Part shown: in pieces, positions 41,037 to 49,452 of the stretch | Position numbering within the stretch: position 1 is the first letter of the stretch | How the letters are laid out: each line of letters opens with the position of its first letter | DNA from: Actinomycetes bacterium | GTDB taxonomy: Bacteria; Actinomycetota; Acidimicrobiia; Acidimicrobiales; Ilumatobacteraceae | Length of the DNA: 64,000 bases | Direction: 5' to 3' | Assembly (NCBI GenBank): GCA_025360105.1 | Contig: JANYCT010000039.1 | Span: forward strand, 1-64,000 | Notes under the pieces: generated by a model | What the model was told of the DNA's origin: nothing | The model's input: the letters and a program-made list of their open reading frames with translations, nothing else | The model's database searches: none | Translations under genes and position numbers: made by a program

Positions 41037-41066
41037 ATGCGTGGAATTGTTGTTCGTCCTATCTGA
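41037..41066 (+). CDS. Micro-ORF copy 1 (peptide MRGIVVRPI)
   Basis: Nine codons plus TGA, preceded by a strong GAGGAGG Shine-Dalgarno at 41022-41028, 8 bp before ATG. The peptide MRGIVVRPI is identical to that of copy 2, 195 bp downstream. All five nucleotide differences between copies are T/C changes at third codon positions. No plus-strand gene follows for 5 kb, so it is not an ordinary leader peptide. I do not recognise a family. It could be a signalling, toxic or dual-function-RNA peptide. Expression is unproven. Confidence 0.5.
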   Translation: MRGIVVRPI

Positions 41067-41231
41067 AATTCCCACTCTGCGTAGCTTCTTTCCCACAGAG
41101 AGAAAGTTCACGTTCCGTGATTCTCCACGGTGTACCGCAGAGCTTCTCGGTTGACTGCCTCAGCGCTCAGCCATCTGGCCGACAAACCGTCGCCGGAGCC
41201 GTTTGTTCTTGCTTCTTGAAAGGTGCCCACT

Positions 41232-41261
41232 ATGCGTGGAATCGTCGTCCGCCCCATCTGA
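41232..41261 (+). CDS. Micro-ORF copy 2 (peptide MRGIVVRPI)
   Basis: Nine codons plus TGA with GAAAGGTG (41218-41225) 6 bp upstream of ATG. It encodes the same peptide as copy 1. The flanking sequence is not similar between copies, so the identity is confined to the coding part. A perfect 6-bp hairpin with a 3-nt loop follows at 41279-41293 and may end a short transcript. The peptide is cationic with a hydrophobic centre (two Arg, IVV). Confidence 0.5.
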   Translation: MRGIVVRPI

Positions 41262-41446
41262 ATCGTTGTCGTGTAACTCGGTCGCCGCGACCGCAATCGT
41301 CGTGCCGCGTCGTGTTCCAAGACTCCCCACCAAGTCCTCCCGGATCGCCTAGCAGCCTGCCTGCAGGACAATCCGAGCCGCTCGGCCCCATCAAGCGAAG
41401 ATTCGCAACATCCGCAGAGCTGTTTCGTTTGCGTTTAGCGCAGGCG

Positions 41447-41773
41447 TCAGCTCGCTGAGTCCACTCGCGTCTGCCGCTTCAGGCCGTGGCCGAAAAATCC
41501 GCCACGTGGCCGTGCGTGAGCGTGGTAGTGATGGGGGATAGAGCGCATGTTGTCGTCCACGTAGTGGACGAAGTCGAAGTGTGTCGTCACAACCAACCCC
41601 AACTGTTGATGCATGTACTGCTTCACAGCGTCTGGCGGTGACGCGTCGTGCTCACGCCAGACCACCATCGGCACCGAGCACATCTCGCATTCGGCAATCC
41701 AGCACACCTCGTCCTCGTAGAACCAGGACGTGATGCGCGCCGCTTCACACAGATCGCAATCGTTGCTTATCAC
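41447..41773 (-). CDS. Small HIT-like protein with paired CxxC motifs
   Basis: 108 aa. GTG 41773 is chosen because AGAAGGAG precedes it at good spacing; an upstream in-frame extension is rejected. Near the N-terminus CDLC and 20-odd residues later CEMC could bind zinc. The C-terminal part contains HYHAHAR, which fits the histidine-triad pattern H-x-H-x-H, where x is hydrophobic or small. The spacing from the Cys pairs resembles HIT proteins that hydrolyse nucleotide phosphoramidates. VDDNMRSIPHHYHAHARPRGGF looks strongly conserved-type. Function is unassigned. It is downstream of the terminator of the fasciclin gene. Confidence 0.72.
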   Translation of the reverse strand: MISNDCDLCEAARITSWFYEDEVCWIAECEMCSVPMVVWREHDASPPDAVKQYMHQQLGLVVTTHFDFVHYVDDNMRSIPHHYHAHARPRGGFFGHGLKRQTRVDSAS

Positions 41774-41852
41774 GGCACTCCTTCTAGACGACCTCCGCCA
41801 CTCGCGCGCGGATACCCGCACACACGCGCCGAACGGGAACCGGGTCTGCAAC

Positions 41853-41886
41853 GCGAATAAGGGGCCCCGAAGGGCCCCTTATTCGC
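41853..41886 (-). terminator. UUCG-capped terminator hairpin after the fasciclin gene
   Basis: Perfect 15-bp arms 41853-41867 (GCGAATAAGGGGCCC) and 41872-41886 enclose a 4-nt loop. Read on the minus strand the loop is C(UUCG)G, the extra-stable tetraloop. It lies 55 bp after the fasciclin stop and about 80 bp before the HIT-like start. It has no long U-run outside the stem, though the arms include an A/T stretch at the base. Confidence 0.85.
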
Positions 41887-41892
41887 AAGCGA

Positions 41893-41952
41893 CATCACTG
41901 ATTAGAGCTTGGCATCACCGATCAGAGCTTGGCATTACTGATCAGAGCTTGG
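41893..41952. repeat. Three tandem 20-bp repeats covering the 3' end of the fasciclin gene
   Basis: Units 41893-41912, 41913-41932 and 41933-41952 share the pattern CATCACTGATCAGAGCTTGG with one or two changes each. The third unit contains the last codons and TGA of the fasciclin gene (Lys-Leu-stop on the minus strand), and the other two repeat this gene tail beyond the stop. It looks like local duplication by replication slippage. Confidence 0.85.
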
Positions 41953-42511
41953 TGACGTCCACATCGGCGGGAACGAGAACCTTGTCGATCACGTGGATCA
42001 CGCCGTTGCTGGCCATGACATCAGCCGTGGTGACCGTCGCAGCGTCCACCATGACCTTGCCGTCGGCCACCTTGAGCGCAAGGGTGGAACCCTCGACTGA
42101 CTTCACGTCACCGGTCTTCACATCGGCGGCAAGCACCTTGCCCGACACTACGTGGTAGGTAAGGATCTTGGCGAGCGTCTCTTTGTTGGCAGGCAACAGC
42201 AGTTTGTCAACGAGACCGGCCGGCAGGGCTGCAAAGGCAGCGTCGGTTGGCGCAAACACTGTGAAGGGCCCGGGACCCGACAGCGTCTCGGCAAGACCTG
42301 CGGCGGTCACAGCTGCGACCAGGGTCTTGAACGAACCGTTTGCCGAGGCAACCTCGACAATGTTGCCGGTTGTCATCGCGGTAGTGCCATTGGTCATTGC
42401 TGCGGTTGCTGGCGTGGTGGCGGGCGTTGCCGTCTTGCTATCGCTGCCGCATGCAGCGAGGCCCAGCGATGTGACCAACACCGGCACCAGAATGAGGAAT
42501 TTCTTGTTCAC
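41942..42511 (-). CDS. Fasciclin (FAS1) domain lipoprotein
   Basis: 189 aa. GTG 42511 follows AAGGAG at 6 bp. The signal peptide [21 protein letters not shown] ends in a lipobox, then a Thr/Ala-rich linker (about 20-48). One FAS1 domain shows H1 box [17 protein letters not shown], then [11 protein letters not shown] and H2 box [14 protein letters not shown]. It resembles mycobacterial MPT70/MPT83 and is a probable surface adhesion or matrix protein anchored to the membrane by lipid. Confidence 0.92.
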   Translation of the reverse strand: MNKKFLILVPVLVTSLGLAACGSDSKTATPATTPATAAMTNGTTAMTTGNIVEVASANGSFKTLVAAVTAAGLAETLSGPGPFTVFAPTDAAFAALPAGLVDKLLLPANKETLAKILTYHVVSGKVLAADVKTGDVKSVEGSTLALKVADGKVMVDAATVTTADVMASNGVIHVIDKVLVPADVDVTKL

Positions 42512-42589
42512 GTATAACTCCTTGGGGGTAGGACGCAACAACTGCGTCGCACCTTCTCTACGGAGCCGGCCGTGACCTGGATGAGAAAT

Positions 42590-43363
42590 TTAGTGCTGAA
42601 TTGCTGCGCGCACTTCGGCCACGTAGTCGCCGACCGCTTCAGGTCCGCCATCCATCAGACGGCGAACCACGCTGGCACCCTGAATGACACCGTCGGCGAC
42701 GGTGCACGCTTGGCGGGCCTGCTCGGCGTTCGACACTCCCACGCCCACCAAGACGGGCACATCGGTGATCGCTTTCAGACGTCTCGCAAGTGCGGTGGCC
42801 GACGCCGCCAGCGACGCGCGTTCACCGGTGACGCCAAGCAGCCCCACCGAATAGACGAAGCCCCGCGCCCGGGCAGCGACGCGAGGAAGTCGCTCGTCGG
42901 GAGCGGTCGGCGCAGCCAACATCACGGTCTCGATGCCAGCAGCATCGGCTGCGATGCACCACGGCCCCGACTCTTCGAGCGGCAGATCGGGCACGATCGC
43001 AGCGGAGATTCCGGCGCTCAACAATTGGTACGCGAATCGCTCGTGGCCGGCATGGTGCACGGTGTTGTAGTAGCACATCACGGCAAGCGGAATGCCCACC
43101 TCGAGTTCTCGGGCCTCTTCAAAGATGCTGACGGGCGTCACCCCGGACTCGAGCGCTCGTTGCGAGGCTTCTTGGATGATCGGGCCGTCCATCACCGGAT
43201 CGGAAAACGGGATGCCAATCTCGATTGCGTCAGCACCCGCATCGGCTGCAGCTCGGATGGCCTGCTGCCAGCCGGCGAGTCCGCCGGTGATGTAGGGAAC
43301 CAACAGCTTGCGGCCCGCGTCACGCTTGGCCCGGAACTCGGTCTCCATCCGTCCGAATGTCAT
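42590..43363 (-). CDS. trpA: Tryptophan synthase alpha subunit
   Basis: 257 aa TIM barrel that cleaves indole-3-glycerol phosphate. Catalytic Glu is in GADAIEIGIPFSDPVMDGP, Asp in AAIVPDLPLEES, and VYSVGLLGVTG and VGVGVSNAEQAR are typical. Its ATG 43363 shares one base with the trpB stop, indicating translational coupling. The longer frame upstream lies in trpB. Its indole product is channelled to TrpB. Confidence 0.96.
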   Translation of the reverse strand: MTFGRMETEFRAKRDAGRKLLVPYITGGLAGWQQAIRAAADAGADAIEIGIPFSDPVMDGPIIQEASQRALESGVTPVSIFEEARELEVGIPLAVMCYYNTVHHAGHERFAYQLLSAGISAAIVPDLPLEESGPWCIAADAAGIETVMLAAPTAPDERLPRVAARARGFVYSVGLLGVTGERASLAASATALARRLKAITDVPVLVGVGVSNAEQARQACTVADGVIQGASVVRRLMDGGPEAVGDYVAEVRAAIQH

Positions 43364-44523
43364 CAGCCGAGGATCTCCATCATCTGGGCGACATCTTTGT
43401 CGCCTCGTCCGGAGAGGTTCATGAGCACGACCTTGCCCTGCATCGACGGCGCCTCCCTCGCGATCCACGCCATCGCGTGGGCACACTCGAGTGCAGGAAT
43501 GATGCCCTCCGATCGCGCCATCAACTGGAACGCGTCGATCACCTCGGCATCAGTGACCGTTGGGTACTCGGCCCGACCGATTGAGGCCAGATACGAATGC
43601 TCAGGGCCGACCCCGGGATAATCGAGGCCTGCCGAAATGGAATGCGCTTCTTGCACCTGGCCGTATTCATCCTGCATGAGGTAGCTGCGCATGCCGTGCA
43701 CCACTCCGGGCATGCCACGGCCCACCGCTGCGCCACCGGCGGGTTCGACCCCAATGAGGCGGGCATCAGTGTCGACGAAACCGCTGAAGATGCCCATTGC
43801 ATTCGAGCCACCGCCGACACACGCAACGATGAAGTCGGGGTCGCTACCGCCGAGGAGTTCTCGACACTGTGCGCTGGCTTCATCGCCGATGACCCGGTGG
43901 AACTCGCGAACCATCCACGGGTAGGGGTGAGGACCCATCACCGATCCGAGGCAGTAATACGTCTCGCCCACTGTGGCCACCCAATCGCGCATTGCCTCAT
44001 TGACTGCGTCCTTCAGCGTGCGACTGCCGCTGTGCACAGCCTCGACCTCGGCGCCTAGCAACTTCATCCGGAACACATTGAGGGCCTGGCGCTCGACGTC
44101 GACGGCACCCATGTACACCTTGCACGACATGCCGAGCAGCGCGGCTGCGGTGGCACTGGCCACGCCATGCTGGCCGGCTCCAGTTTCGGCCACGAGACGG
44201 GTCTTGCCCATCCGTTTGGCGAGCAACGCCTGACCGAGCACATTGTTGATCTTGTGCGAACCGGTGTGATTGAGATCTTCGCGCTTGAGGATGAGGCGGA
44301 TACCGAGCTTGCGGCCAAGGTTGTGACACTCGGTGATGATGCTCGGGCGACCGGCGTACTGCTTGAGCAACTGATGCAGCTCCGCGCGGAACAACGGATC
44401 AGCCCATGCCTCACGGAATGCAGCTTCGAGCTCCTGACATGCCGGAACCAGCGTTTCCGGCACGAAACGACCACCAAATTCACCAAAGCGACCCTCTGCG
44501 GAGGGTTCGGCCATGATCGACAC
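43363..44523 (-). CDS. trpB: Tryptophan synthase beta subunit
   Basis: About 386 aa PLP enzyme joining indole and serine. The PLP Lys is in [10 protein letters not shown], the phosphate-binding glycine loop in [12 protein letters not shown], and [14 protein letters not shown] is the N-terminal signature. The start is ambiguous: GTG 44523 has AAAGGA 6 bp upstream; ATG 44538 and ATG 44514 are in frame. It follows trpF by about 30 bp and is coupled to trpA. Confidence 0.96.
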   Translation of the reverse strand: MSIMAEPSAEGRFGEFGGRFVPETLVPACQELEAAFREAWADPLFRAELHQLLKQYAGRPSIITECHNLGRKLGIRLILKREDLNHTGSHKINNVLGQALLAKRMGKTRLVAETGAGQHGVASATAAALLGMSCKVYMGAVDVERQALNVFRMKLLGAEVEAVHSGSRTLKDAVNEAMRDWVATVGETYYCLGSVMGPHPYPWMVREFHRVIGDEASAQCRELLGGSDPDFIVACVGGGSNAMGIFSGFVDTDARLIGVEPAGGAAVGRGMPGVVHGMRSYLMQDEYGQVQEAHSISAGLDYPGVGPEHSYLASIGRAEYPTVTDAEVIDAFQLMARSEGIIPALECAHAMAWIAREAPSMQGKVVLMNLSGRGDKDVAQMMEILG

Positions 44524-44554
44524 AATGTTTCCTTTCATCGGCCCACTGAGTGGG

Positions 44555-45211
44555 CTATTCGTCGTCCATCCAGTCGTAGGGCATCTCGTCGGGCCCCACG
44601 TACTGATCTGGCGCTGCCTGCCGGGCGCGCTCGATAAATGCCTTCACCTTCAGCGCGTCCTTTTTGCCCGGCGACCGTTCGACACCGGTGGACACATCGA
44701 CTCCCCACGGACGCACCCGCTGTACGGCATTGCCCACATTGTCGGGAGTGAGACCGCCGGCGAGGATGATCCGCGGGCCGTCGGGAATGTCGTCCATCAG
44801 CGACCAGTCGAACATCGTGCCGGATCCGGGCGATGAGGCATCGACCAAGATCAGGTCTGTGCCGAATTGGTCGGCCCGACGGGCGTCGGTGGTACCTGCC
44901 GACACGCCCTTGATGACCCAGCGCACCTGCGCTGAAACCTCTGCGACGTCGGCTGGAGACTCATGGCCATGCAGCTGGACTGCGCGAACTCCGGAGCGAT
45001 TGACGATGTCGATCACGCGGCTGGGGTGCTCGTCGCGAAAGACTCCCACCGTAAGGATCTCCGGCGGAAGCCGACGAGTGATGTCGTATACCTGTTGCGC
45101 AGCGATCTGACGAGGGGAGGGCGCGAAAACAAACCCTACTGCGTCTGCGCCCATTGCCACGGCAAACAGCGCGTCGTCTTCGTTGGTGATTCCGCAGATC
45201 TTGACGAACAT
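44555..45211 (-). CDS. trpF: Phosphoribosylanthranilate isomerase
   Basis: 218 aa TIM barrel. [15 protein letters not shown] carries the catalytic Cys, VGVFRD and VQLHGHE are typical, and LILVDA with the catalytic Asp and [16 protein letters not shown] bind phosphate. ATG 45211 was chosen. A short acidic C-terminal tail (PYDWMDDE) extends past the barrel. Part of trpC-F-B-A. Confidence 0.94.
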   Translation of the reverse strand: MFVKICGITNEDDALFAVAMGADAVGFVFAPSPRQIAAQQVYDITRRLPPEILTVGVFRDEHPSRVIDIVNRSGVRAVQLHGHESPADVAEVSAQVRWVIKGVSAGTTDARRADQFGTDLILVDASSPGSGTMFDWSLMDDIPDGPRIILAGGLTPDNVGNAVQRVRPWGVDVSTGVERSPGKKDALKVKAFIERARQAAPDQYVGPDEMPYDWMDDE

Positions 45212-45294
45212 TTCGCTCAGCACCGTACAGCGCACCGCGGAGATTTGCCTGTTTGTATTGCGCTCTTTGCCGGACGAGGCGAACCCGCGGGGCG

Positions 45295-46083
45295 TCAGTG
45301 GGCCGCGCGGAGTTGCCGGAGCGTGTCGACAGGGTCGGGCGAGGTCACCAGCGTCTCTCCGACCAACACTGCGTGATAGCCGGCGAGCTGCAGTTGTCGA
45401 GCGTCGCCAGCACCACGCACCCCACTCTCGGCCACCTTCACGAGACCGTCGGGGATGACCCCCGCCATGCGCAGCGCTCGTTGGTGGTCCACCTGAAACG
45501 TGACAAGATCGCGTTGGTTCACTCCCACCATCCGAGCGCCCGCGGCGAGGGCTGCGTCCAGTTCTGGTTCGTCATGAATCTCGACGAGGACCTCGATGCC
45601 GACCTCGTCTGCCACCGCGTGCATGGTCACGAGTTCGCGTTGGCTGAGCGCGGCGGCGATGAGTAACACGCAATCGGCACCCATCAACCGCGCATCGCAT
45701 ACGTCACGTGAATCGACCGTGAAGTCCTTGCGCAGCACCGGCAACGATACTGCTGCGCGCGCAACGTGCAGGTCGAGGGTCGAGCCACCGAAGAACTCCT
45801 CGTCGGTGAGCACCGACAATGCAGCCGCGCCGCCGGTTTCGTAAAGGCCCGCAAGCACTGCTGGGTCGAGCTCGGCGTTCAGCGCACCCTTTGATGGTGA
45901 GCGACGCTTGATCTCACCGATCACCGCTAACTCGCCCGCCGACACAGCCGAGCGGAGCGAGCCTGCGAACGGGCGCACCGGCGACTGTCGGCTGGCTTGG
46001 TTCACAAGTTCGGCGAGTGATCGTTGATCGGCGGCCGCGACTTCACGATGGCGGTCGAGAATTCGGTCGAGATAGGTAGCCAT
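45295..46083 (-). CDS. trpC: Indole-3-glycerol phosphate synthase
   Basis: 262 aa TIM barrel. GEIKRRSPSKG, LSVLTDEEFFGGS, LRKDFTVD and EVLVEIHDEPEL carry the substrate and catalytic Lys/Glu residues, and VGVNQRDL and VAESGV follow. Start ATG 46083 gives MATYLDRILDRHR. It is the first gene of trpC-F-B-A; trpE, trpG and trpD are not in the window, so the pathway is split. No leader peptide with Trp codons is apparent in the 70 bp upstream. Confidence 0.95.
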   Translation of the reverse strand: MATYLDRILDRHREVAAADQRSLAELVNQASRQSPVRPFAGSLRSAVSAGELAVIGEIKRRSPSKGALNAELDPAVLAGLYETGGAAALSVLTDEEFFGGSTLDLHVARAAVSLPVLRKDFTVDSRDVCDARLMGADCVLLIAAALSQRELVTMHAVADEVGIEVLVEIHDEPELDAALAAGARMVGVNQRDLVTFQVDHQRALRMAGVIPDGLVKVAESGVRGAGDARQLQLAGYHAVLVGETLVTSPDPVDTLRQLRAAH

Positions 46084-46153
46084 GTGCCACATGACGCTAC
46101 CCAAACTGAGCCACCATCTGCTCGACCGTTTCGTCCGGTCGTAGCCTGACCAC

Positions 46154-46888
46154 GTGACTCATGGTCCGAATCCCACGGTCGTCGTTCAACATCCCGTGAT
46201 GCAGATGGGTTGGGAACAGCTCACGTTTGTTCATTGGGCCTATGACCCTGCCGAGGTACAACGTCATCTACCGCCGGGACTCACCGTGCAGACTTTCGAC
46301 GGCCGGGCATGGATTTCACTTGTGCCGTTCGTGATGCGCGTGCAATTCCCGCTTCTCGGCGTGCTGCCATGGTTGTCAGTGTTCCCCGAGACCAACGTTC
46401 GAACCTACGTGACCGCTGCCGACGGAACGGAGGGCATCTGGTTCTTCAGCCTCGACGCTGCGCGTCTCGCTGCAGTGCTCGCCGCCCGCGCGGGTTACCG
46501 ACTCCCGTATATGTGGTCGAAGATGTCTGTCGAGGTCGGCGACGATCGCGCCGAGTATCACTGCGTTCGTCGTTGGCCCGGCCGGCGGGGCGCCCTCAGC
46601 GATGTCAGCGTGAGCATCGGCGAAAAGATTCCACCCGAGGCACTGGATGAACGCGATCACTTCCTCTCTGCTCGCTGGCGCCTCTACAGCCACATGTTCG
46701 GTTCGAGTTGGGGGGCACGCGCCCTCCACGAGCCATGGACCGTGCATCGCGCAAGCTTGGAGCGTTACGACGATCAGCTCATCACCGCTGCGGGCTTGCG
46801 TGCACCGACGGGCGAGCCGATCGTGCAGTACTCCCCCGGTGTCCACGTGCGAGTGAGTCTTCCCTACCGGATTCCGCTACGCACATAA
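46154..46888 (+). CDS. DUF2071 (YqjF-like) family protein
   Basis: 244 aa with a GTG start. WEQLTFVHWAYDPAEVQRHLPPGL, DGRAWISLVPFVM and FPETNVRTYV followed by GIWFFSLDA are the family's conserved blocks, related in fold to acetoacetate decarboxylase-like proteins. The biochemical function is unknown. It is divergent from trpC. Confidence 0.85.
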   Translation: MTHGPNPTVVVQHPVMQMGWEQLTFVHWAYDPAEVQRHLPPGLTVQTFDGRAWISLVPFVMRVQFPLLGVLPWLSVFPETNVRTYVTAADGTEGIWFFSLDAARLAAVLAARAGYRLPYMWSKMSVEVGDDRAEYHCVRRWPGRRGALSDVSVSIGEKIPPEALDERDHFLSARWRLYSHMFGSSWGARALHEPWTVHRASLERYDDQLITAAGLRAPTGEPIVQYSPGVHVRVSLPYRIPLRT

Positions 46889-46934
46889 CCCGCCGCGCAC
46901 GTAAGGAGCCACAGCGGTTGCGCCCGCCAGCGGA

Positions 46935-47252
46935 TCAGAAGCCTTTGCCACCAATGGGTGTAGCGAAGGTGAGCTCGGGACGCCCGGCAAGGAACGGCCT
47001 GATCGCAGGCCCGAGCGCCTTGAAGCCCTCGCTACCCGAGTGGATGCCGAGCGCATCTTGATCCTCGTACATCTCGTACATCCAGAGCACGTCGGCGTCG
47101 GCAGCGTCCTCGTGCAGGATGTAGTAACGCGTACCGGTCTCGCGTGTCGCAGTGTCGAGCGCGCTCTGCATCGCCGCGACGAGCTGCGCCCGTTGGCCAG
47201 GTACTGCGGGAATCTTGGCAATGACGGTTACTTGTGACACGACTGTCTCCAT
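46935..47252 (-). CDS. Antibiotic biosynthesis monooxygenase (ABM) domain protein
   Basis: 105 aa dimeric ferredoxin-like fold. VTVIAKIPAVPGQRAQLV, RYYILHEDAADADVLWMYEMYEDQDALGIHSGSE-type pattern and FLAGRPELTFATPI match the ABM/YgiN group. Such proteins are quinol or small-aromatic oxygenases or haem-binding relatives. ATG 47252 chosen. It is convergent with the DUF2071 gene, 46 bp apart. Confidence 0.85.
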   Translation of the reverse strand: METVVSQVTVIAKIPAVPGQRAQLVAAMQSALDTATRETGTRYYILHEDAADADVLWMYEMYEDQDALGIHSGSEGFKALGPAIRPFLAGRPELTFATPIGGKGF

Positions 47253-47347
47253 GTGGGCGCTCGGGGTGATGCGACTTGGGTGATGCGACACAAGACCGTA
47301 CACAGCGAATGACGTGTTCGTCACGATTGAGGTGCAACGATGTATTG

Positions 47348-48025
47348 ATGCCCAGCGAACAGACGATCATCGTCATCGAGGACGATCCCAACATCGCCGA
47401 TCTGCTCGACACCTATTTGCGCGGCGCAGGTTTTCGCGTGCTGCTCGCCGGCGATGGTGAACGTGGGCTCGATCTGATCTCGCAGCAGTCCCCCGTCTTG
47501 GCGATTCTCGACATCGGTCTCCCCGACATCGACGGCTTCGAGGTGTGTCGGCGCATCCGCTCGAAGAGCGCGATGCCGGTGCTCTTCCTGACGGCCCGCG
47601 ATGGCGAGATCGACAGAGTGCTCGGCCTCGAGCTAGGCGCCGACGACTACGTGACGAAACCGTTCTCGCCGCGCGAGATTGTGGCACGGGTCAAAGCCAT
47701 CCTTCGTCGCGGCCAGCCCGTTGCTTCAGCGGACGCCACGATTATCAGCATCGGCGACGAATTCGACATCGACATATCTCGTCGAGAAGTGCGACTCAAA
47801 GGCCAACCTGTTGCGCTGGCGACCCGGGAGTTCGACCTGATTGCATATCTCGCCACGAATCAGGGCATTGCATTGTCGCGCCAGCAACTCCTCGACGGCG
47901 TGTGGGGTGCAGATTGGTACGGTGACGATCGGACAGTCGATGTGCACGTTCGTCAGCTCCGCAAGAAACTCGGCGACGAGCTGCCCCTCGCGACCGTGTG
48001 GGGCATCGGCTATCGGCTGGGTTAA
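47348..48025 (+). CDS. Response regulator, OmpR/PhoB family
   Basis: 225 aa. Receiver: acidic pair in VIEDDPNIAD, phosphoacceptor Asp in LAILDIGLPDIDG (about residue 52), Lys in DYVTKPFSPREIVAR. The C-terminal winged helix shows LATREFDLIAYLATNQG, RQQLLDGVWGADWYGDDRTVDVHVRQLRKKL-type and WGIGYRLG. No clear ribosome binding site precedes ATG 47348. The paired kinase starts 38 bp downstream. Confidence 0.94.
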   Translation: MPSEQTIIVIEDDPNIADLLDTYLRGAGFRVLLAGDGERGLDLISQQSPVLAILDIGLPDIDGFEVCRRIRSKSAMPVLFLTARDGEIDRVLGLELGADDYVTKPFSPREIVARVKAILRRGQPVASADATIISIGDEFDIDISRREVRLKGQPVALATREFDLIAYLATNQGIALSRQQLLDGVWGADWYGDDRTVDVHVRQLRKKLGDELPLATVWGIGYRLG

Positions 48026-48063
48026 CACTTTCCTCACATGAGCTCTCCACACTGCGATTCTCT

Positions 48064-49440
48064 ATGACCCGTCGGCTGACCATCGTGATCGTGTCGGTGG
48101 TGCTCGCTACGTTGCTGGTGGCGGGAATCGGAACGATCGTGGTGGGCAACCTGCGCGCGCGCCATACCACCGAGGTAGAGCTCCGCAACCAGGCCGTCTC
48201 GATCGCCGCCAGCTTGGATTTGGTGATCGGAAACGACACCGCCAATGTCACGCAGGCAGCCGTCAAGCGGCGCCTCCGCCTGTTCAACGCGTTCCGCAGC
48301 GTATTGAAGCTCGACGGTTTGTCGATCGTCACCCTGCAGAAGAACGGCACCGTCACCGGAGACGCGTTGCCGCCCGGCCTCGACGTCGCAGCGTTGCCCG
48401 TGGCCGAGCTCCAGCAACTCGACGTTGTGTCGGGCAACCGCGGCAACGTCGTGTTCGCCGCCGCTCCAGCCCGCCTACCGAACGGCAGCACCGTGGTGGT
48501 TTTGCTCTCACGCAAAGCCAACTCGGGTTTGTCGGCGTCGCTGCGCACCTTCGTGCTCGCAGCCTTGGCCACACTGGCGTTGGGCGCTGGCGCTGCCATC
48601 ATTCTCGGTCGGCGCCTCACCCGGCCGATCCGTGACGCGAGCGAGGCCACCAAGAACATTGCGCGCGGCCGGCTGTCGACGCGCTTGCCCGAGCCCTCGC
48701 CCCACCACACCGACGAGCTCAGTGATCTCGCTCGAAGTGTGAATGCGATGGCATCCGAGCTCGAGCGCGCCCGCATACTCGAGCAACAGTTCCTTCTGTC
48801 GGTGTCGCACGACTTGCGCACTCCACTCACGTCGATTCGCGGCTACGCGGAAGCCATCAGCGATGGAGCCGGGGACCCGCAGCGCTCGGCAATGGTGATC
48901 CAGAGCGAGGCGCGACGCCTTGAGCGACTTGTTGCCGATCTTCTCGACCTCGCCAAATTGCGGGCGCAGGGTTTTTCGCTGCGCCTCGAACGCATCGATC
49001 TCGTTGCGCTCGCCAAGGTTTCGATCGAGGGATTTCAGCTCGACGCCGGCGAGCGCAATGTGCAGATCGAGCATGTCGGTACCGGCGCGTTGATGATCTC
49101 CGCCGATCACGATCGACTCTCGCAGGTTGCGGCGAACCTCATCGAAAACGCGCTGAAGTACGCCGCCTCGATGGTCACGATCACCACCGCCCAGGATGCC
49201 GCGTGGGCGGTGCTGGCGGTCGATGACAACGGTCCGGGCATTTCGGGCGCCGACCTACCGCATGTGTTCGAGCGGCTCTACGTGGCCCGGCATGCGCCAG
49301 CGCGCAAGGAGAATTCGAGTGGTCTCGGCCTTGCGATCGTGAAAGAACTCGTTGAGGCGATGGGTGGCAACGTGGTCGCGACACAGTCGCCTACCGGTGG
49401 GGCACGATTCGTGGTGCGTTTGCCATTGCTGGCGAACTGA
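48064..49440 (+). CDS. Sensor histidine kinase (HAMP, HisKA, HATPase)
   Basis: 458 aa. TM1 (residues 5-27), an extracytoplasmic sensor of about 130 residues, TM2 (about 165-185) and a HAMP segment (RRLTRPIRDASEATKNI). The phosphoacceptor His is in LSVSHDLRTPLTSIRGYAEA, N box in VAANLIENALKYA, G1 DDNGPGIS and G2 SSGLGLAIVKEL. It partners the regulator upstream. Signal unknown; no heavy-metal or PAS motif seen. Confidence 0.93.
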   Translation: MTRRLTIVIVSVVLATLLVAGIGTIVVGNLRARHTTEVELRNQAVSIAASLDLVIGNDTANVTQAAVKRRLRLFNAFRSVLKLDGLSIVTLQKNGTVTGDALPPGLDVAALPVAELQQLDVVSGNRGNVVFAAAPARLPNGSTVVVLLSRKANSGLSASLRTFVLAALATLALGAGAAIILGRRLTRPIRDASEATKNIARGRLSTRLPEPSPHHTDELSDLARSVNAMASELERARILEQQFLLSVSHDLRTPLTSIRGYAEAISDGAGDPQRSAMVIQSEARRLERLVADLLDLAKLRAQGFSLRLERIDLVALAKVSIEGFQLDAGERNVQIEHVGTGALMISADHDRLSQVAANLIENALKYAASMVTITTAQDAAWAVLAVDDNGPGISGADLPHVFERLYVARHAPARKENSSGLGLAIVKELVEAMGGNVVATQSPTGGARFVVRLPLLAN

Positions 49441-49452
49441 GCCCGCCCGCGG

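Larger units (their letters stand above)
40807..41446. other. 640-bp spacer containing the twin micro-ORFs
   Basis: No conventional gene is visible. The spacer holds an inverted repeat GTTCGA/TCGAAC (40868-40873, 40886-40891), the two 9-codon ORFs described separately, a small hairpin CCGTG/CACGG (41115-41119, 41126-41130) after the first, and CGGTCG/CGACCG (41279-41284, 41288-41293) after the second. Promoter matches are weak: TTGCGC (40955) with TAGACA (40978), and a TTGACT at 41151 without a good -10. Base composition appears less GC-rich than in the flanking genes. Confidence 0.6.

Noticed and set aside
41037-41261. Micro-ORFs as leader peptides of a downstream gene
   Set aside because: No plus-strand gene follows until 46154, and the nearest genes are on the minus strand.
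41893-41952. CRISPR-like array
   Set aside because: The three units are directly adjacent with no spacers and include a gene end.
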